Source: Micromonospora inositola
GTDB lineage: Bacteria > Actinomycetota > Actinomycetes > Mycobacteriales > Micromonosporaceae
Assembly: GCF_900090285.1 (NCBI RefSeq)
Contig: NZ_LT607754.1
Coordinates: forward strand, 4,800,001 to 4,864,000
DNA: 64,000 bases
Direction of reading: 5' to 3'
Shown: one piece after another, positions 24,755-34,300 of the stretch
Position numbering within the stretch: the first letter of the stretch is position 1
How the letters are laid out: every line of letters begins with the position of its first letter
Translations under genes and position numbers: made by a program
The notes under the pieces: model-generated
Told to the model about the DNA's origin: nothing
Databases searched by the model: none
Seen by the model: the letters and a program-made list of their open reading frames with translations, nothing else

Positions 24755-25835
24755 TGCCCTGGCTGGGCAGCGTCGGAGCCGGCACCACCGGGTCCCGCTG
24801 CCGCGCGCGCCGCCACAGCGATCCCTCGATCTCGGTGTGCGGCTCCTCGTCGCCGGGCTTCCACGGGTGCAGTCGGATGCTGACGAACCTGCCCAACGTG
24901 GGCGCCGGGAGGTGGAGTTCCGCGGCCATCCGCGGATGCGGCTGGTAGTGGCCGAAGATCACGATGCCTTCGGGTTGGAGTTTGCGGCGGGCGTCCCGTA
25001 CTCGCTTGGCGCTGTCGACCTGCTGAGCGGCGGTGAGTACGGTCGCTCGGTTGATCAGCTCGCCGGTCAGCTCCTGGAATAGGTTCGTGACCGCCGTCTG
25101 CCCGTGTGTGGCGTAGGCGATGAGCTCGAGTTTTCTCGGGTCGCTGATGTGTAGAAGGGTGTTCTTGACCAGGTCCGCGCCTGGATGGATCCAGAGGATG
25201 CGGTCTCGGCCTCGATCGTTCAGCCGGCGCTTGCCGTCGCGTTGTCTGCCGAGCGGTCGGAGCACGTCCTCGCTGATGCGGACGAGGCCCGACGCCCAGC
25301 GGGCGGTGTACTCGTTCGCCCAGACCAGGAGGGCGATCTTGTCGCCCCGGCTGTACATCTCCTGAGGGATCTCCCAGTCGTACAGATTCAGTGACCACTT
25401 GCAGTCCACGTCGACGCCGGCGATCCGGTAGTCGAGGTCCTGGCCGTCGTCGAACCCGAACTCTCGCTGCAGCCAGATCTCGACGAGAGTGCCGACGTGC
25501 GTCTTCTCCGTCTTCAGCAGCTGGGTGTAGTCCCACCGCCCGGTGCGCTGGCCGTCGTAGATCTGGTCGAGCGCTTCCCGGATGGCGTATCCCGTCCGAA
25601 CGCCGTCGGGATCGGCCGAGCGAATCGCCGCGTGGACCGCCTGGATCTCGGGATCCTCGGCTGGCGACGGCGGTCGGGCGTCGGTGCGGAACGCCGACGG
25701 CCCGGTCAGCATCCGCGGCCTGCCGACGGTCGACGGGCGGACCGGCAGGACCCTGCTGCGGTGGACGCGCAGCGTGCGCGGAAGTGCGGCCCAGACCGCA
25801 TCGTCTTCGAACAGCTCACCCTGGACGCTCGACAC
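24744..25835 (-). CDS. naeIR: NaeI-type type IIE restriction endonuclease
   Basis: A 363-residue protein whose N-terminal domain carries the NaeI active site. Glu119 is in KTHVGTLVEIWLQREF, Asp135 in GQDLDYRIAG, then Asp144 and Lys146 in VDVDCKWS. The spacings of 16, 9 and 2 residues equal those of the known NaeI residues Glu70, Asp86, Asp95 and Lys97. The KTEKT segment next to the NaeI Leu43 position is present. The C-terminal half would be the effector-binding winged-helix domain of type IIE enzymes. GCCGGC is the expected target by homology. It starts at GTG, 73 bases after its methyltransferase gene. Confidence 0.9.
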   Translation of the reverse strand: MSSVQGELFEDDAVWAALPRTLRVHRSRVLPVRPSTVGRPRMLTGPSAFRTDARPPSPAEDPEIQAVHAAIRSADPDGVRTGYAIREALDQIYDGQRTGRWDYTQLLKTEKTHVGTLVEIWLQREFGFDDGQDLDYRIAGVDVDCKWSLNLYDWEIPQEMYSRGDKIALLVWANEYTARWASGLVRISEDVLRPLGRQRDGKRRLNDRGRDRILWIHPGADLVKNTLLHISDPRKLELIAYATHGQTAVTNLFQELTGELINRATVLTAAQQVDSAKRVRDARRKLQPEGIVIFGHYQPHPRMAAELHLPAPTLGRFVSIRLHPWKPGDEEPHTEIEGSLWRRARQRDPVVPAPTLPSQGSDG

Positions 25836-25908
25836 GTGGGCAGGGTGTCAGAGCGGCGAACCGCCGGTCAATCACCTCGGTGCCGGATGCCGCTGCCGGA
25901 GCGGCGGG

Positions 25909-27015
25909 TCAGTTCAGATACTTCTTGAGGTGTTTCGCGATGGCCGCGGCCAGACCGGAGGGAACGGCGTTGCCGATCTGCTTGGCGATCTCCGTCTTGG
26001 ATCCGCACCACTTGTAGTCCTTCGGGAAGTCCTGCAGCAGCGACGCCTCGTAGTGAGTGATGACCCGGTTCACGCGCCGCTCCGGGCGGTCCGGTTCCCA
26101 TTGCGGGTGCAGGTACTGGCCCTTCTCCGGCTTGAAGAACTCGGTGCGGATCGTCAACGACGGCGCGTCCCAGCGCATACGGCCCATGACGTCGGTCGTG
26201 CCGGTCTTCTTCTCCCGCCAGCATCGCGACAGCAGGTGATCCGGCAGGTTGAACCGGCCGCCACCGGGAGGGATGTGGTCGTAGCGCGCGAGCGACATCG
26301 GGGTCGGCTGTCGCCCGAAGTGGATGTCGTATCCCGAGAAGTCGCCGCGAATGCTGTGTCCGAAGAACAAGCTGTCCTTCTGCGGAAGTTCGGTGGTCGT
26401 CGGGTGTTCGTCGACCCATCCGATCGCGTCGCGTACCGTCCTCCACGGCTTCAGGTCCCCGGAGGGAACCTTCGCGTGCGTCGGGTCGGGGAGCGGGATC
26501 CTGCCGATCCGGGACCCGATGACGATGGTGCGCGGTCGGCGTTGCGAGACGCCGTAGTCGGCCGCCAGCAGGACGCCGGGGGTGAGTTTGTAGCCTTTGA
26601 GGATGCCGTGGTCGGCCTCCTCCATCAACAACTCGAACTCGTTGGTGCGCGAGAACCGTTCGACGTTCTCGATCACGAAGACCTGCGGGTTCGCCTTGAC
26701 GACGAAGCGTAGGTACTGCTTCCACAGTTTGTTGCGTGGGTCCTCGACCGACTTGGTGCCGAGGTTGGAGAAGCCCTGACATGGCGGCCCACCGATGATG
26801 ACGTCCGCGTCGGGGATATCGTCATCCTTGATCTTCTCGATGTCCTCCCACCGGGTGTGCTCCTCGCCGAAGTTCGCGGCGTAGGTGGAGGCCGCGGCAC
26901 GATCCCACTCGACCGAGAGAATCGGACGGAAGCCCTCATTATGGAAGCCGACGGTCATGCCGCCGCATCCGGCGAAGAGGTCGATCATGCTCAAGCGATC
27001 ACTCACGTGCGACAT
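25909..27015 (-). CDS. naeIM: C5-cytosine DNA methyltransferase (M.NaeI-like)
   Basis: A 368-residue m5C methyltransferase with ordered motifs: I (IDLFAGCGGMTVGFHNEGF), IV (IIGGPPCQGFSNLGT, catalytic Cys), VI (VFVIENVERF), VIII (VSQRRPRTIVIGSR) and X (EIAKQIGNAVPSGLAAAI). The target recognition region lies between VIII and IX. ATG 27015 follows GGGAGGGG at good spacing. It protects host DNA against the adjacent NaeI-type enzyme and is divergent from the Vsr gene, so the 53-base gap at 27016-27068 must hold both promoters. Confidence 0.93.
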   Translation of the reverse strand: MSHVSDRLSMIDLFAGCGGMTVGFHNEGFRPILSVEWDRAAASTYAANFGEEHTRWEDIEKIKDDDIPDADVIIGGPPCQGFSNLGTKSVEDPRNKLWKQYLRFVVKANPQVFVIENVERFSRTNEFELLMEEADHGILKGYKLTPGVLLAADYGVSQRRPRTIVIGSRIGRIPLPDPTHAKVPSGDLKPWRTVRDAIGWVDEHPTTTELPQKDSLFFGHSIRGDFSGYDIHFGRQPTPMSLARYDHIPPGGGRFNLPDHLLSRCWREKKTGTTDVMGRMRWDAPSLTIRTEFFKPEKGQYLHPQWEPDRPERRVNRVITHYEASLLQDFPKDYKWCGSKTEIAKQIGNAVPSGLAAAIAKHLKKYLN

Positions 27016-27068
27016 GATAGTTCCCCTCCCGTCTGCGACACGCCAGCCGCGCGGGTGAGGTAGAACGC

Positions 27069-27506
27069 ATGTCCGAAAGTTCCTGGGCGTCCTCGATCGG
27101 CGTCCGCAAGTCGATGCAGGCCAATACCGGTCGCGACACCAAGCCTGAGCTGGCGTTGCGGCGTGCCGTCCACGCACTGGGTCTGCGCTACTACGTCAAC
27201 CGCCGGCCGATCAAGGCGGTGCGACGCACCGCTGACCTGCTGTTCCCGAAGCTCAAGCTGGCGGTGTTCCTCGACGGCTGCTTCTGGCATGGATGCCCCG
27301 AACATCACACGGTCGCCAAGACCAACGCGCCGTTCTGGGCGGAGAAGGTCGCCACGAATCGCCGCCGCGACGCCGACACGAACGAGCGGCTGGCCGCCCA
27401 GGGCTGGACCGTCATCCGGATCTGGGAGCACGAACCGGTCGCCGAGGCCGCGGCCCGGATCGCCGAGACGATCACCGCGATGCGCGGCACCTCTTCGCAC
27501 CGTTGA
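27069..27506 (+). CDS. vsr: Very short patch repair endonuclease
   Basis: A 145-residue Vsr protein with the usual motifs: MQANTGRDTKPELALRRAVH, then RRTADLLFPKLKLAVFLDGC, FWHGCPEHHTVAKTNAPFW, and GWTVIRIWEHEP. The aspartate in TADLLF and the FWHGC zinc ligands are present. Vsr nicks beside T-G mismatches created when 5-methylcytosine deaminates, so it offsets the mutagenic effect of the divergent m5C methyltransferase. Confidence 0.93.
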   Translation: MSESSWASSIGVRKSMQANTGRDTKPELALRRAVHALGLRYYVNRRPIKAVRRTADLLFPKLKLAVFLDGCFWHGCPEHHTVAKTNAPFWAEKVATNRRRDADTNERLAAQGWTVIRIWEHEPVAEAAARIAETITAMRGTSSHR

Positions 27507-27649
27507 CATCGATTTCACTCCTAGGGCGGCGTGGCCTTCTGAGCCGCCACCGGTCCCGGCGACTTTCCGCGGCACCACGCTGCCGTCACGACATTCACCC
27601 TCTCAGGGCTCAGGAGGTCAAGCCGGAGATCGGACCCTGCGGAGGCGAG

Positions 27650-27664
27650 GATCGGTATCCGATC
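27650..27664. promoter_or_regulatory. 15-bp palindrome GATCGG-TAT-CCGATC
   Basis: Perfect six-base arms around TAT, 18 bases before the small frame at 27683. Possible operator; no known binding protein. Confidence 0.35.
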
Positions 27665-27682
27665 TGAGATCTGGAGGGAGAC

Positions 27683-27757
27683 ATGGAGCCACTGATAGGG
27701 GACTCGGAGCAGCGCGGCATGCTCCCGTCGCCGGCGCCGGTGACCCGCTTCCGGTAA
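27683..27757 (+). CDS. Possible 24-residue peptide
   Basis: ATG 27683 is preceded by GGAGGGAGAC at ideal spacing; the product starts MEPLIGDSEQRGMLPSPAPV and ends in Arg. It lies just downstream of a palindrome. A leader peptide or chance frame are both possible; only the ribosome binding site supports it. Confidence 0.2.
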   Translation: MEPLIGDSEQRGMLPSPAPVTRFR

Positions 27758-27907
27758 CGGGTAGCATCGATGGGCGTGCGTATCCGTTGACGAGGACACA
27801 GGACCCCGCCATCCCGGCGATGCGGGTCTGGGGGCGCTCCTGACGCCATGAGCATGTTCACGCCACGGCAAGCGATACGACGTTGAAAATGGGGTCAAGC
27901 TGCGAAA

Positions 27908-27953
27908 CCTGTGTAAACAGGCGAGTAGCTTGACGGCCCTGTACACTGCTGTC
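27908..27953 (+). promoter_or_regulatory. Leaderless promoter with TGTAAACA element
   Basis: CCTGTGTAAACAGG (27908-27921) has five-base inverted arms and contains TGTAAACA (27912-27919). TACACT (27942-27947) is a good -10, six bases before GTG 27954, so the transcript probably starts at the start codon. There is no standard -35 at 17 bases; the dyad occupies roughly that position, so an activator may be needed. Confidence 0.5.
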
Positions 27954-29804
27954 GTGCATCAGAGAGCGAGGGTCACCGCGGCTGACATCGCCCGCCTCGC
28001 CGGCGTGGGGCGGGCGGCGGTCAGCAACTGGCGCAAGCGGTACGACGACTTCCCCGTACCGGTGGGTGGGACTGCTGCGTCCCCTCAGTTCGACCTCGAA
28101 GAGGTCGAGCAGTGGCTCGCTGGTCAGGGCAAGGCGCCCGCGGTCGCGGACGAGGACCGGCTCTGGCGCAATCTGCTGGCGGCAGCCGGCGACCCCGCCG
28201 AGGCGCTCGCCGCAGCCGGTGAGCACCTACTCGGCCGACGAGCTCTGCCGCGCGGTTTCCCGCGGCCGGGACTCGACGACCTCGCGAAGGTTCATGGGCC
28301 GGTGGCGACGTTCGACGAGTTGTGGGGTCGCTACGCCGCCCTACCCGCGCAACGTTCCGTGGTCACCCCCGACGATCTGGCCGACCTGATGGCCACGGTG
28401 GCGGGTGTCGCCGGAGGGGCCGTCTTCGATCCGGCCTGTGGTGCCGGTGGCATGCTGCGTGCCGCCGCCCGGGCCGGTGCCGCACACCTGTACGGGCAGG
28501 ACGACGAACCGACCCTGACCCGCCTCGCCGACCTGTGGCTCGCCCTCAACGGCAGGACCGGCGAGATCTGCACCGGTGACTCCTTACGCGCAGACGCCTT
28601 CCCCGACCTCGCCGCGGACGCCGTCCTGTCGAACCTGCCGTTCGGCCAGACCAACTGGGGACACGAGGAGCTGGGCAACGCACCGTGGGAGTTCGGGCCG
28701 CCGCCGCGCACCGAACCGGAACTGGCCTGGGCACAGCACGCGATCGCCCACCTGAGACCGGGCGGGCGCGCCGTGCTGCTCATGCCGCCGTCAGTGGCGA
28801 CGAGACGTGCGGGGCGCCGTATCCGCGCCAACATGTTGCGCCGAGGTGCCCTGCGCGCGGTGATCGCACTGCCGCCCGGCGCCGCACCACCGCACGCGGT
28901 GCCCTTGCACCTGTGGATCCTGCAGAAGGCGAACAGGGGGGCAGCGGAGGTGTTGCTGCTGGACACCACCGACTGCGATCTCGACGCGGCCTATCGGAGC
29001 ATCGCTGACATCGTCACGGCGTTCCTTAGCTCCGAAGACCGTTCGGAATCCGTCGAAGCGCACACGGTCCCCGTGCTCGACCTGCTCGACGAGGAGGTCG
29101 ACCTGTCACCCGGGCGTCGCCACCTCGACGATGCCGACCTCGCCGACATCGGATCGCGACTGGCCGATGCCAACCGGCGTCTGACGGATTCCGCCGCACG
29201 GATGCCCGGCCTGCTGTCCGACCTGGTGGACGGCCCGGCCGAGGCCGGTGTCTCCCCGTTCACCGTCGGCGACCTGCTCCGCAGCAGATCGCTACAGATC
29301 CTCGGACCCGTCCGTGGTGGTGAGGGGCAGCAGGCTGAGGGACTGACCCTCACCGTGCAGGACCTGATGGTCGGCCGGCCCGCCTCGGGAACGGCCGACG
29401 ATCGACTCACCCCGCGGATCGCCCTGCAGCCGGGGGACGTGGTGGTGTCCGTCAGCGAACGACGACTCGCCGCCCGGGTCAACACCGAGTCGGGTCCGCT
29501 GCTCGGCAGACACCTCTGGCTGCTACGTCCGGACCCGCAGGCCCTCGACTCCTGGTTCCTCGCCGGCCACCTGCTCACGACGGTTAACCAGAGACTGGCC
29601 GGAAGCCTTTTGGGCACGTCGCGTTTCGATGTGCGCCGGATACAGCTGCCGAGGGCGGCGATCGGCGAGCAGCGGCGACAGGGCGAGGTCTTCCGCCGTC
29701 TGAACGAGTTGACCGAGACGATCCGTGAGGCCGCGGCGCTGGGCGCCGACATCACGCGGCTCACGGCGGACGGTCTGGCCTCGGGCAGGTTGCAGCCGAC
29801 CTGA
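27954..29804 (+). CDS. HTH-containing N6-adenine DNA methyltransferase with recognition domain
   Basis: A 616-residue HsdM-like protein. Residues 1-60 form an HTH of the excisionase/phage-regulator type (AADIARLAGVGRAAVSNWRK, then VGGTAASPQFDLEEVEQWL). The SAM-binding motif is FDPACGAGGMLRAAARAG near residue 158. The catalytic motif is SNLPFGQTNWG near 225, a variant of NPPF. The C-terminal 200 residues, with a helix near the end (RLNELTETIREAAALGADIT), look like a fused target-recognition domain. No HsdR gene is adjacent. In DISARM, DrmMI is an N6 methyltransferase, and this gene could fill that role in the island. GTG 27954 suits the leaderless promoter. Confidence 0.85.
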   Translation: MHQRARVTAADIARLAGVGRAAVSNWRKRYDDFPVPVGGTAASPQFDLEEVEQWLAGQGKAPAVADEDRLWRNLLAAAGDPAEALAAAGEHLLGRRALPRGFPRPGLDDLAKVHGPVATFDELWGRYAALPAQRSVVTPDDLADLMATVAGVAGGAVFDPACGAGGMLRAAARAGAAHLYGQDDEPTLTRLADLWLALNGRTGEICTGDSLRADAFPDLAADAVLSNLPFGQTNWGHEELGNAPWEFGPPPRTEPELAWAQHAIAHLRPGGRAVLLMPPSVATRRAGRRIRANMLRRGALRAVIALPPGAAPPHAVPLHLWILQKANRGAAEVLLLDTTDCDLDAAYRSIADIVTAFLSSEDRSESVEAHTVPVLDLLDEEVDLSPGRRHLDDADLADIGSRLADANRRLTDSAARMPGLLSDLVDGPAEAGVSPFTVGDLLRSRSLQILGPVRGGEGQQAEGLTLTVQDLMVGRPASGTADDRLTPRIALQPGDVVVSVSERRLAARVNTESGPLLGRHLWLLRPDPQALDSWFLAGHLLTTVNQRLAGSLLGTSRFDVRRIQLPRAAIGEQRRQGEVFRRLNELTETIREAAALGADITRLTADGLASGRLQPT

Positions 29805-29855
29805 GAGGTGTGCCACCGAACCTCGTCCTCGCGGCGTCTCCGTTGCGAGGACGGG

Positions 29856-31334
29856 TCAGCCGCGTGCGCCACGCGCGGGTGGCACGTAGCGGCGTACGGG
29901 TGCACGCACGAGCATCAACGCGTCGACGGTGGCTATGACCTGTTCGTCGTCGACGTGTGCCGCATCGCGCAGGTCCGCGAGCAGCCCCGTCAGGATCGCT
30001 TCGGCCCCAGCCCTGTCGCCCGCGCCCGCCTGCATGATCGCCAGCTCGCGTGTGGCGGTCGCCCGTTCGGAACGCGTCGACGCCTGCCCGCCGAGATCTT
30101 CTGCGACGGTGGCGTACAGGTCGGCGGCCGTCGTGACGTCACCGGCGCGGGCGTGCAGGCGGGCCAGCGTCAGACGTAGGGAGACGACCGCGGGGTGGTC
30201 CTCAGGCAGCCGGCGGGTCATGACGGTGAGCGCGTCGTTGCAGGCGCGTAGGGCGTCGCCGGTCTCACCGGCCTCGACGAGCAGGTTCGCGAGATCACGG
30301 CGGACGTCCATGAGGGCGTCTTCGGGTGCGTGGGGGTCGTCGAGGACGGTGCGCAGCAGATCGACCGCTCGGCCGGGTCGGCCCTGCTCGGCGTGCTCGG
30401 CGGCGGAGGCGCGTATCCGTCGCAACGCCGCCGGGGTCCACTCGGGGTGTCCGGTCTGACCGCGGCGGGAGGCCCCGCCGGTCAGGCCGGTTGTGGTCTC
30501 GACGTATCCCTCGGGTGTCGTGGCCGTCACGAAGCCGGGCAGTGGTGACGGACGGCGCAGCAGGGGTGTCAGGGGCGCGAGGACGTCGGTGGCGTCCTTG
30601 GGTCGGTCTTGAGGGCGGTTGTGGGTGAGCAAGGCGGCCAGCTCCCACAGGTCGTCGTCGGCGGGTGTCTGCTCGAGCAGCTCCTCGAGGATGCGTCCGA
30701 CGGCGTAGAGGTCGGTGCGGGACGACGCGATGCCCAGGTCACACTCGGGTGCCCGATAGCGCCAGTCGCCGGTCACCACTCCGGGTGGGGTCAGGTGGGT
30801 CGAGCTGCTGTCGGTGACGATGGCCAACCCGAAGTCCACGACCTTCACGGTGCCGTCGGCGCACAGCAGCACGTTGTCCGGCTTCAGGTCGCGGTGTACG
30901 AGCGACAACTCGTGCGCGCGGGCCAGCACGGCACAGATCTGCGCGATGACGTATACCGTCCAGTCTCGGGGGACCGGCTGCACCTCGTCGATCAGATTGC
31001 GTAGCGTCGCACCCTCCACGTACTCCATCACGAGGAACGGTCGGCCGTCGTCCTCTCCGGTGTCGAACACCGCAGGCGTTCCGGGGTGCCGCATCCTGGC
31101 CAGCAGCCTCGCCTCGCGGCGGAAGCGGCGCACGAGTTCGGTGCGCTGGTCGTCGTCGGCCAGGTCTGCACGCATCAGTTTGACCGCGACCTCGCGGTCG
31201 AGGGACAGGTCGTAGGCCCGGTAGAGGTCGCCCATGCCGCCCCGCAGAGGGGGGCCCGACAACTCGTAGCGCTGCCCGATCGTCTGCGGGCTCGTCGACG
31301 TTGTCCTCGCTGCACCGGATGTCGTGACGCTCAT
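29856..31334 (-). CDS. Ser/Thr protein kinase with C-terminal TPR repeats
   Basis: A 492-residue cytosolic kinase without a membrane helix. The Gly-rich loop is LRGGMGDLYRA, the catalytic Lys52 is in REVAVKLMRAD, the catalytic loop HRDLKPDN is at 147-154 and DFG at 167-169. From about residue 315 the protein is helical with TPR-like repeats (RPGRAVDLLRTVLDDPHAPE, ALRACNDALTVMTRRLPEDH). ATG 31334 overlaps the stop of the kinase-helicase fusion as ATGA, so both are made together. All catalytic residues are kept, so an active kinase is likely. PglW in BREX type 2 shows that kinases can be part of defence systems, but its architecture differs. Confidence 0.88.
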   Translation of the reverse strand: MSVTTSGAARTTSTSPQTIGQRYELSGPPLRGGMGDLYRAYDLSLDREVAVKLMRADLADDDQRTELVRRFRREARLLARMRHPGTPAVFDTGEDDGRPFLVMEYVEGATLRNLIDEVQPVPRDWTVYVIAQICAVLARAHELSLVHRDLKPDNVLLCADGTVKVVDFGLAIVTDSSSTHLTPPGVVTGDWRYRAPECDLGIASSRTDLYAVGRILEELLEQTPADDDLWELAALLTHNRPQDRPKDATDVLAPLTPLLRRPSPLPGFVTATTPEGYVETTTGLTGGASRRGQTGHPEWTPAALRRIRASAAEHAEQGRPGRAVDLLRTVLDDPHAPEDALMDVRRDLANLLVEAGETGDALRACNDALTVMTRRLPEDHPAVVSLRLTLARLHARAGDVTTAADLYATVAEDLGGQASTRSERATATRELAIMQAGAGDRAGAEAILTGLLADLRDAAHVDDEQVIATVDALMLVRAPVRRYVPPARGARG

Positions 31335-34300
31335 GCGCCGGTGACCTGACGGTGGGTCAGGAACGGGCTCGGCGTGGCGTGCCACGAGATCACCAGGTCG
31401 TCCCGGGCGCGGGTCGCGGCCACGAACAGCAGGGAGCGGTAGCGCTGCCGTTCCCGCTGGTAGCGGGTGGGGTCCGACTCCCGGAAGCCGTTGATGCGCT
31501 GGTGCGGGACCAGCCCTTCACGGACCCCGGCGATGATCATCCGGCGATACTCCAGACCTTTGAACCGGTGCATGGTGCCCAGGTGCACTCCGCCGGTTCG
31601 AACGGGACCGTCCGAGCCGACCTCGACGACGTCGACGCCGTCGGCGCTCAGGCGGGCCGCCAGATCGGCGGCCAGATCGTGGGTGGGTACGCAGATGGCG
31701 ACGGAGCCGTCGGACTCGTCGCCCCAGGCCTTGAGCTGCCGCCGAATCAGGTCCATCTCCTGCGGCCAGTCGGCGGCTCGGCGCAGAGCCGGGTGTCCGC
31801 CGCTGAGCAGGGAGCGGTAGCCGTCGAGTGTGTCGGTCGCGCCGTTCATGTCGTCGTACCGTTCGCCGCTCATCAGCTCCAGAGCGGTGGCGAGGATCTG
31901 GCGGGTCGTGCGGTAGTTGAGGGTGAGCCGGTGTGAGCGGCCGCGGATGTCGATGCCCAACCGGGACAGACTGACCCGGTTGTCGTAGATGCGTTGGTGG
32001 GTGTCGCCGACGACGAACAAGTCGTCGGGTCCGGCCGGTGCCATGCACCGCAGCAGACGCCAGTGCGCCGTGCTGAGGTCCTGGGCCTCGTCGACGACGA
32101 TATGGCGGTAGCGGGCGGCCGTGCCGGGCCGTCGCGTGCGTGCCTGCTCGGCGCGGGCGGCGTGGACGGCGATCTGCGCATGCGTCCAGACGCCTTGTTC
32201 GGCGGTCCACTCCTCGAAGCGTCGGCACAGCTCCCAGATCCTGGCCCGGTCCGGCCGGCTCAGCGGGCGTCCGCGTCCCGGCCGGCGTGCGGTGGCGTAC
32301 TCATCGCCACTGTCGAGCATCTGCCCGAGCACGACCTGGGTCCACTCGGCGGACAGGAACTCCGGCGTCCAGTCGGAATCCTCCCGGCCGAGGAAAGCCC
32401 GCCAGTAGTCGGTGATGCGATGGTCGTCGACGAGGGTGCGGCCGGCGTCGTCCGGCGACTGGGTCGCGATCCTCCTCGCGAGCCGGTCGATGTTGATCAC
32501 GTCGACGTGCTGCAGCGCCTCGACGCCGGCCAGGGATTCGAGGCGGCTGCGGAGATCGACGGCGAGGTTTCGGCTGAAGGTGGTCAGCAGGATCCGACCG
32601 TCGCCCGGCTTGAGCCCGGCGGCCAGGTGTGCGACCCGGTGCAGGGCCACGATCGTCTTGCCGGTGCCGGGCCCGCCACTGACGCGGGTCGGTCCGCTGG
32701 TCGCCCGGTCGACGAGCCTGCGCTGGGTCGGGTGCAGGAACACCTGCCACGACTCGAACGACTCCGACAGGACGGCCTGCAATGCCTTGTCGTCGGAGGT
32801 CACCTGGGTGGCGGGGCGCACCAGCGCGGCGGCGAGGTCGTCGGGGTCGACCTGCTCGGTGACGCGCACGGGTTCGGTGATCAGCCGTCGCACGTCCTCG
32901 ACGTGCATGCCGTCGTAGAGCGAGAGCAGCACGTCCGCGGTCAGTTGCGGTGCGCCCTCGACGAGCTCCAACAGTTCGTCCTCGGTGCGCAGGGAGCGGA
33001 TCCGTGGCAGCAGTGGTTCGGCGACGCCGAGGTCCAGCAGCACGGTGTCGGCGTGGTCGTCGAACAGTGGGGGCGCCTCGGGCGGCAGGACGTCGACGAG
33101 CACGGTGTCGGGAACGGGTTCGAGGTCGACCACCTCGAGGGCGCCGGTGACCCGGTTGACCCGGTAGGCGTAACGGTCCAGCTCCTCGTAGACCTCGCCG
33201 CGGTGTTTGACGTCGACCAGCAGATACTCGCGGTCGGCGATGTGCAGCAGGATCGCGCGCAGGTCGGCGTTGACCCGGGCCGACCACAACCGGTCGCCGC
33301 CCTTGAGCTGTTTGAGCCGCAGTCCGGGGTTCTCGGGGTTGGAACGGAACTTGTGCTGGAACTCGTAGACGGCGCCGACGTCGGCCCGGGAGAGTTTGAG
33401 GATCTCCTTCTCTGCGCTCTGCAGCACGCGCAGTCGTCCCCCTGTGGTCATGGGCTGCTCCTTCGACGGCGTGGGCGGACCGTGGTGCACGGTCGTGCGA
33501 GGTGCTCGCACGGACGTGCCGGTGATGACGAGTTCGGTGGGTCCCTCCGGCCACGGGTCGGTCTCGTCGGTGACGGCGACGGACCGAAGCGACTCGGGAA
33601 GCGGTTCGGCGGGCGTATGGTCCTGCAGTCGGCGACGTACGGCGGCGAACCCGCCGGGGTGGGCCTCGACGATGCGGGAGAACTCGGCGATGAGGTCGGC
33701 GACGCCGGGGCGGGCGCCGGGATGGTGCGCCAGCATGGCGGTCAGCAGGGGGTCGAGGTCGCGGGGCACCCCGGTCAGGTCGGGGCTGTGGGCGGGGTCG
33801 GTGATCCAGCCGGTGAGCACGAGGGGGGTGGCCTGCGGGTAGGGGTGGCGCCGGGTGCTCGCGTACAGCAGCGTGGCGCCGAGGGCGTAGACGTCGACCG
33901 CCTCGGTCAGCTCGGTCTCGCCGACCGCCTGTTCAGGGGGCATGTAGGCGACGGTGCCGACCGCGTGACCGAGCTGCGTCAGACGGTCGTCGCGCTCACG
34001 CAGGACCGCCAGGCCGAGGTCGATGATTCGGGGTGAGTCGGGACCCAGCATGACATTGCTGGGTTTGAGGTCCCGGTGCAGCAGTCCGGCGCCGTGGATG
34101 GTCTCCAGACCCTCGGCGAGCATCGCGCCGAGGGCGGCGGTGGCCGCGCCGTCGAGCACGCCGTTGTCCGCGACGTACCGACGCAGTGTCGAGCCGGGCA
34201 CGTACTCCACCGCCAGCCACGGGTTGTCCCGGTTCAGTTCGCAACCGCGGTAGTGCGCGACCCGTAGACCCTGGGCGCGGCGCAGGTGCGCGATCTCGGC

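Larger units (their letters stand above)
27507..27907. other. Intergenic region with a palindrome and a possible tiny gene
   Basis: No full-size gene is supported. It contains the palindrome at 27650-27664 and the small frame at 27683-27757, and ends at the methyltransferase promoter. Frames covering it are shadows or lack start signals. Confidence 0.4.

Noticed and set aside
27930..27947. TTGACG and TACACT as a standard -35/-10 pair for the methyltransferase
   Set aside because: Only six bases separate them, far below the required 16-18; the TACACT alone is kept as a -10.
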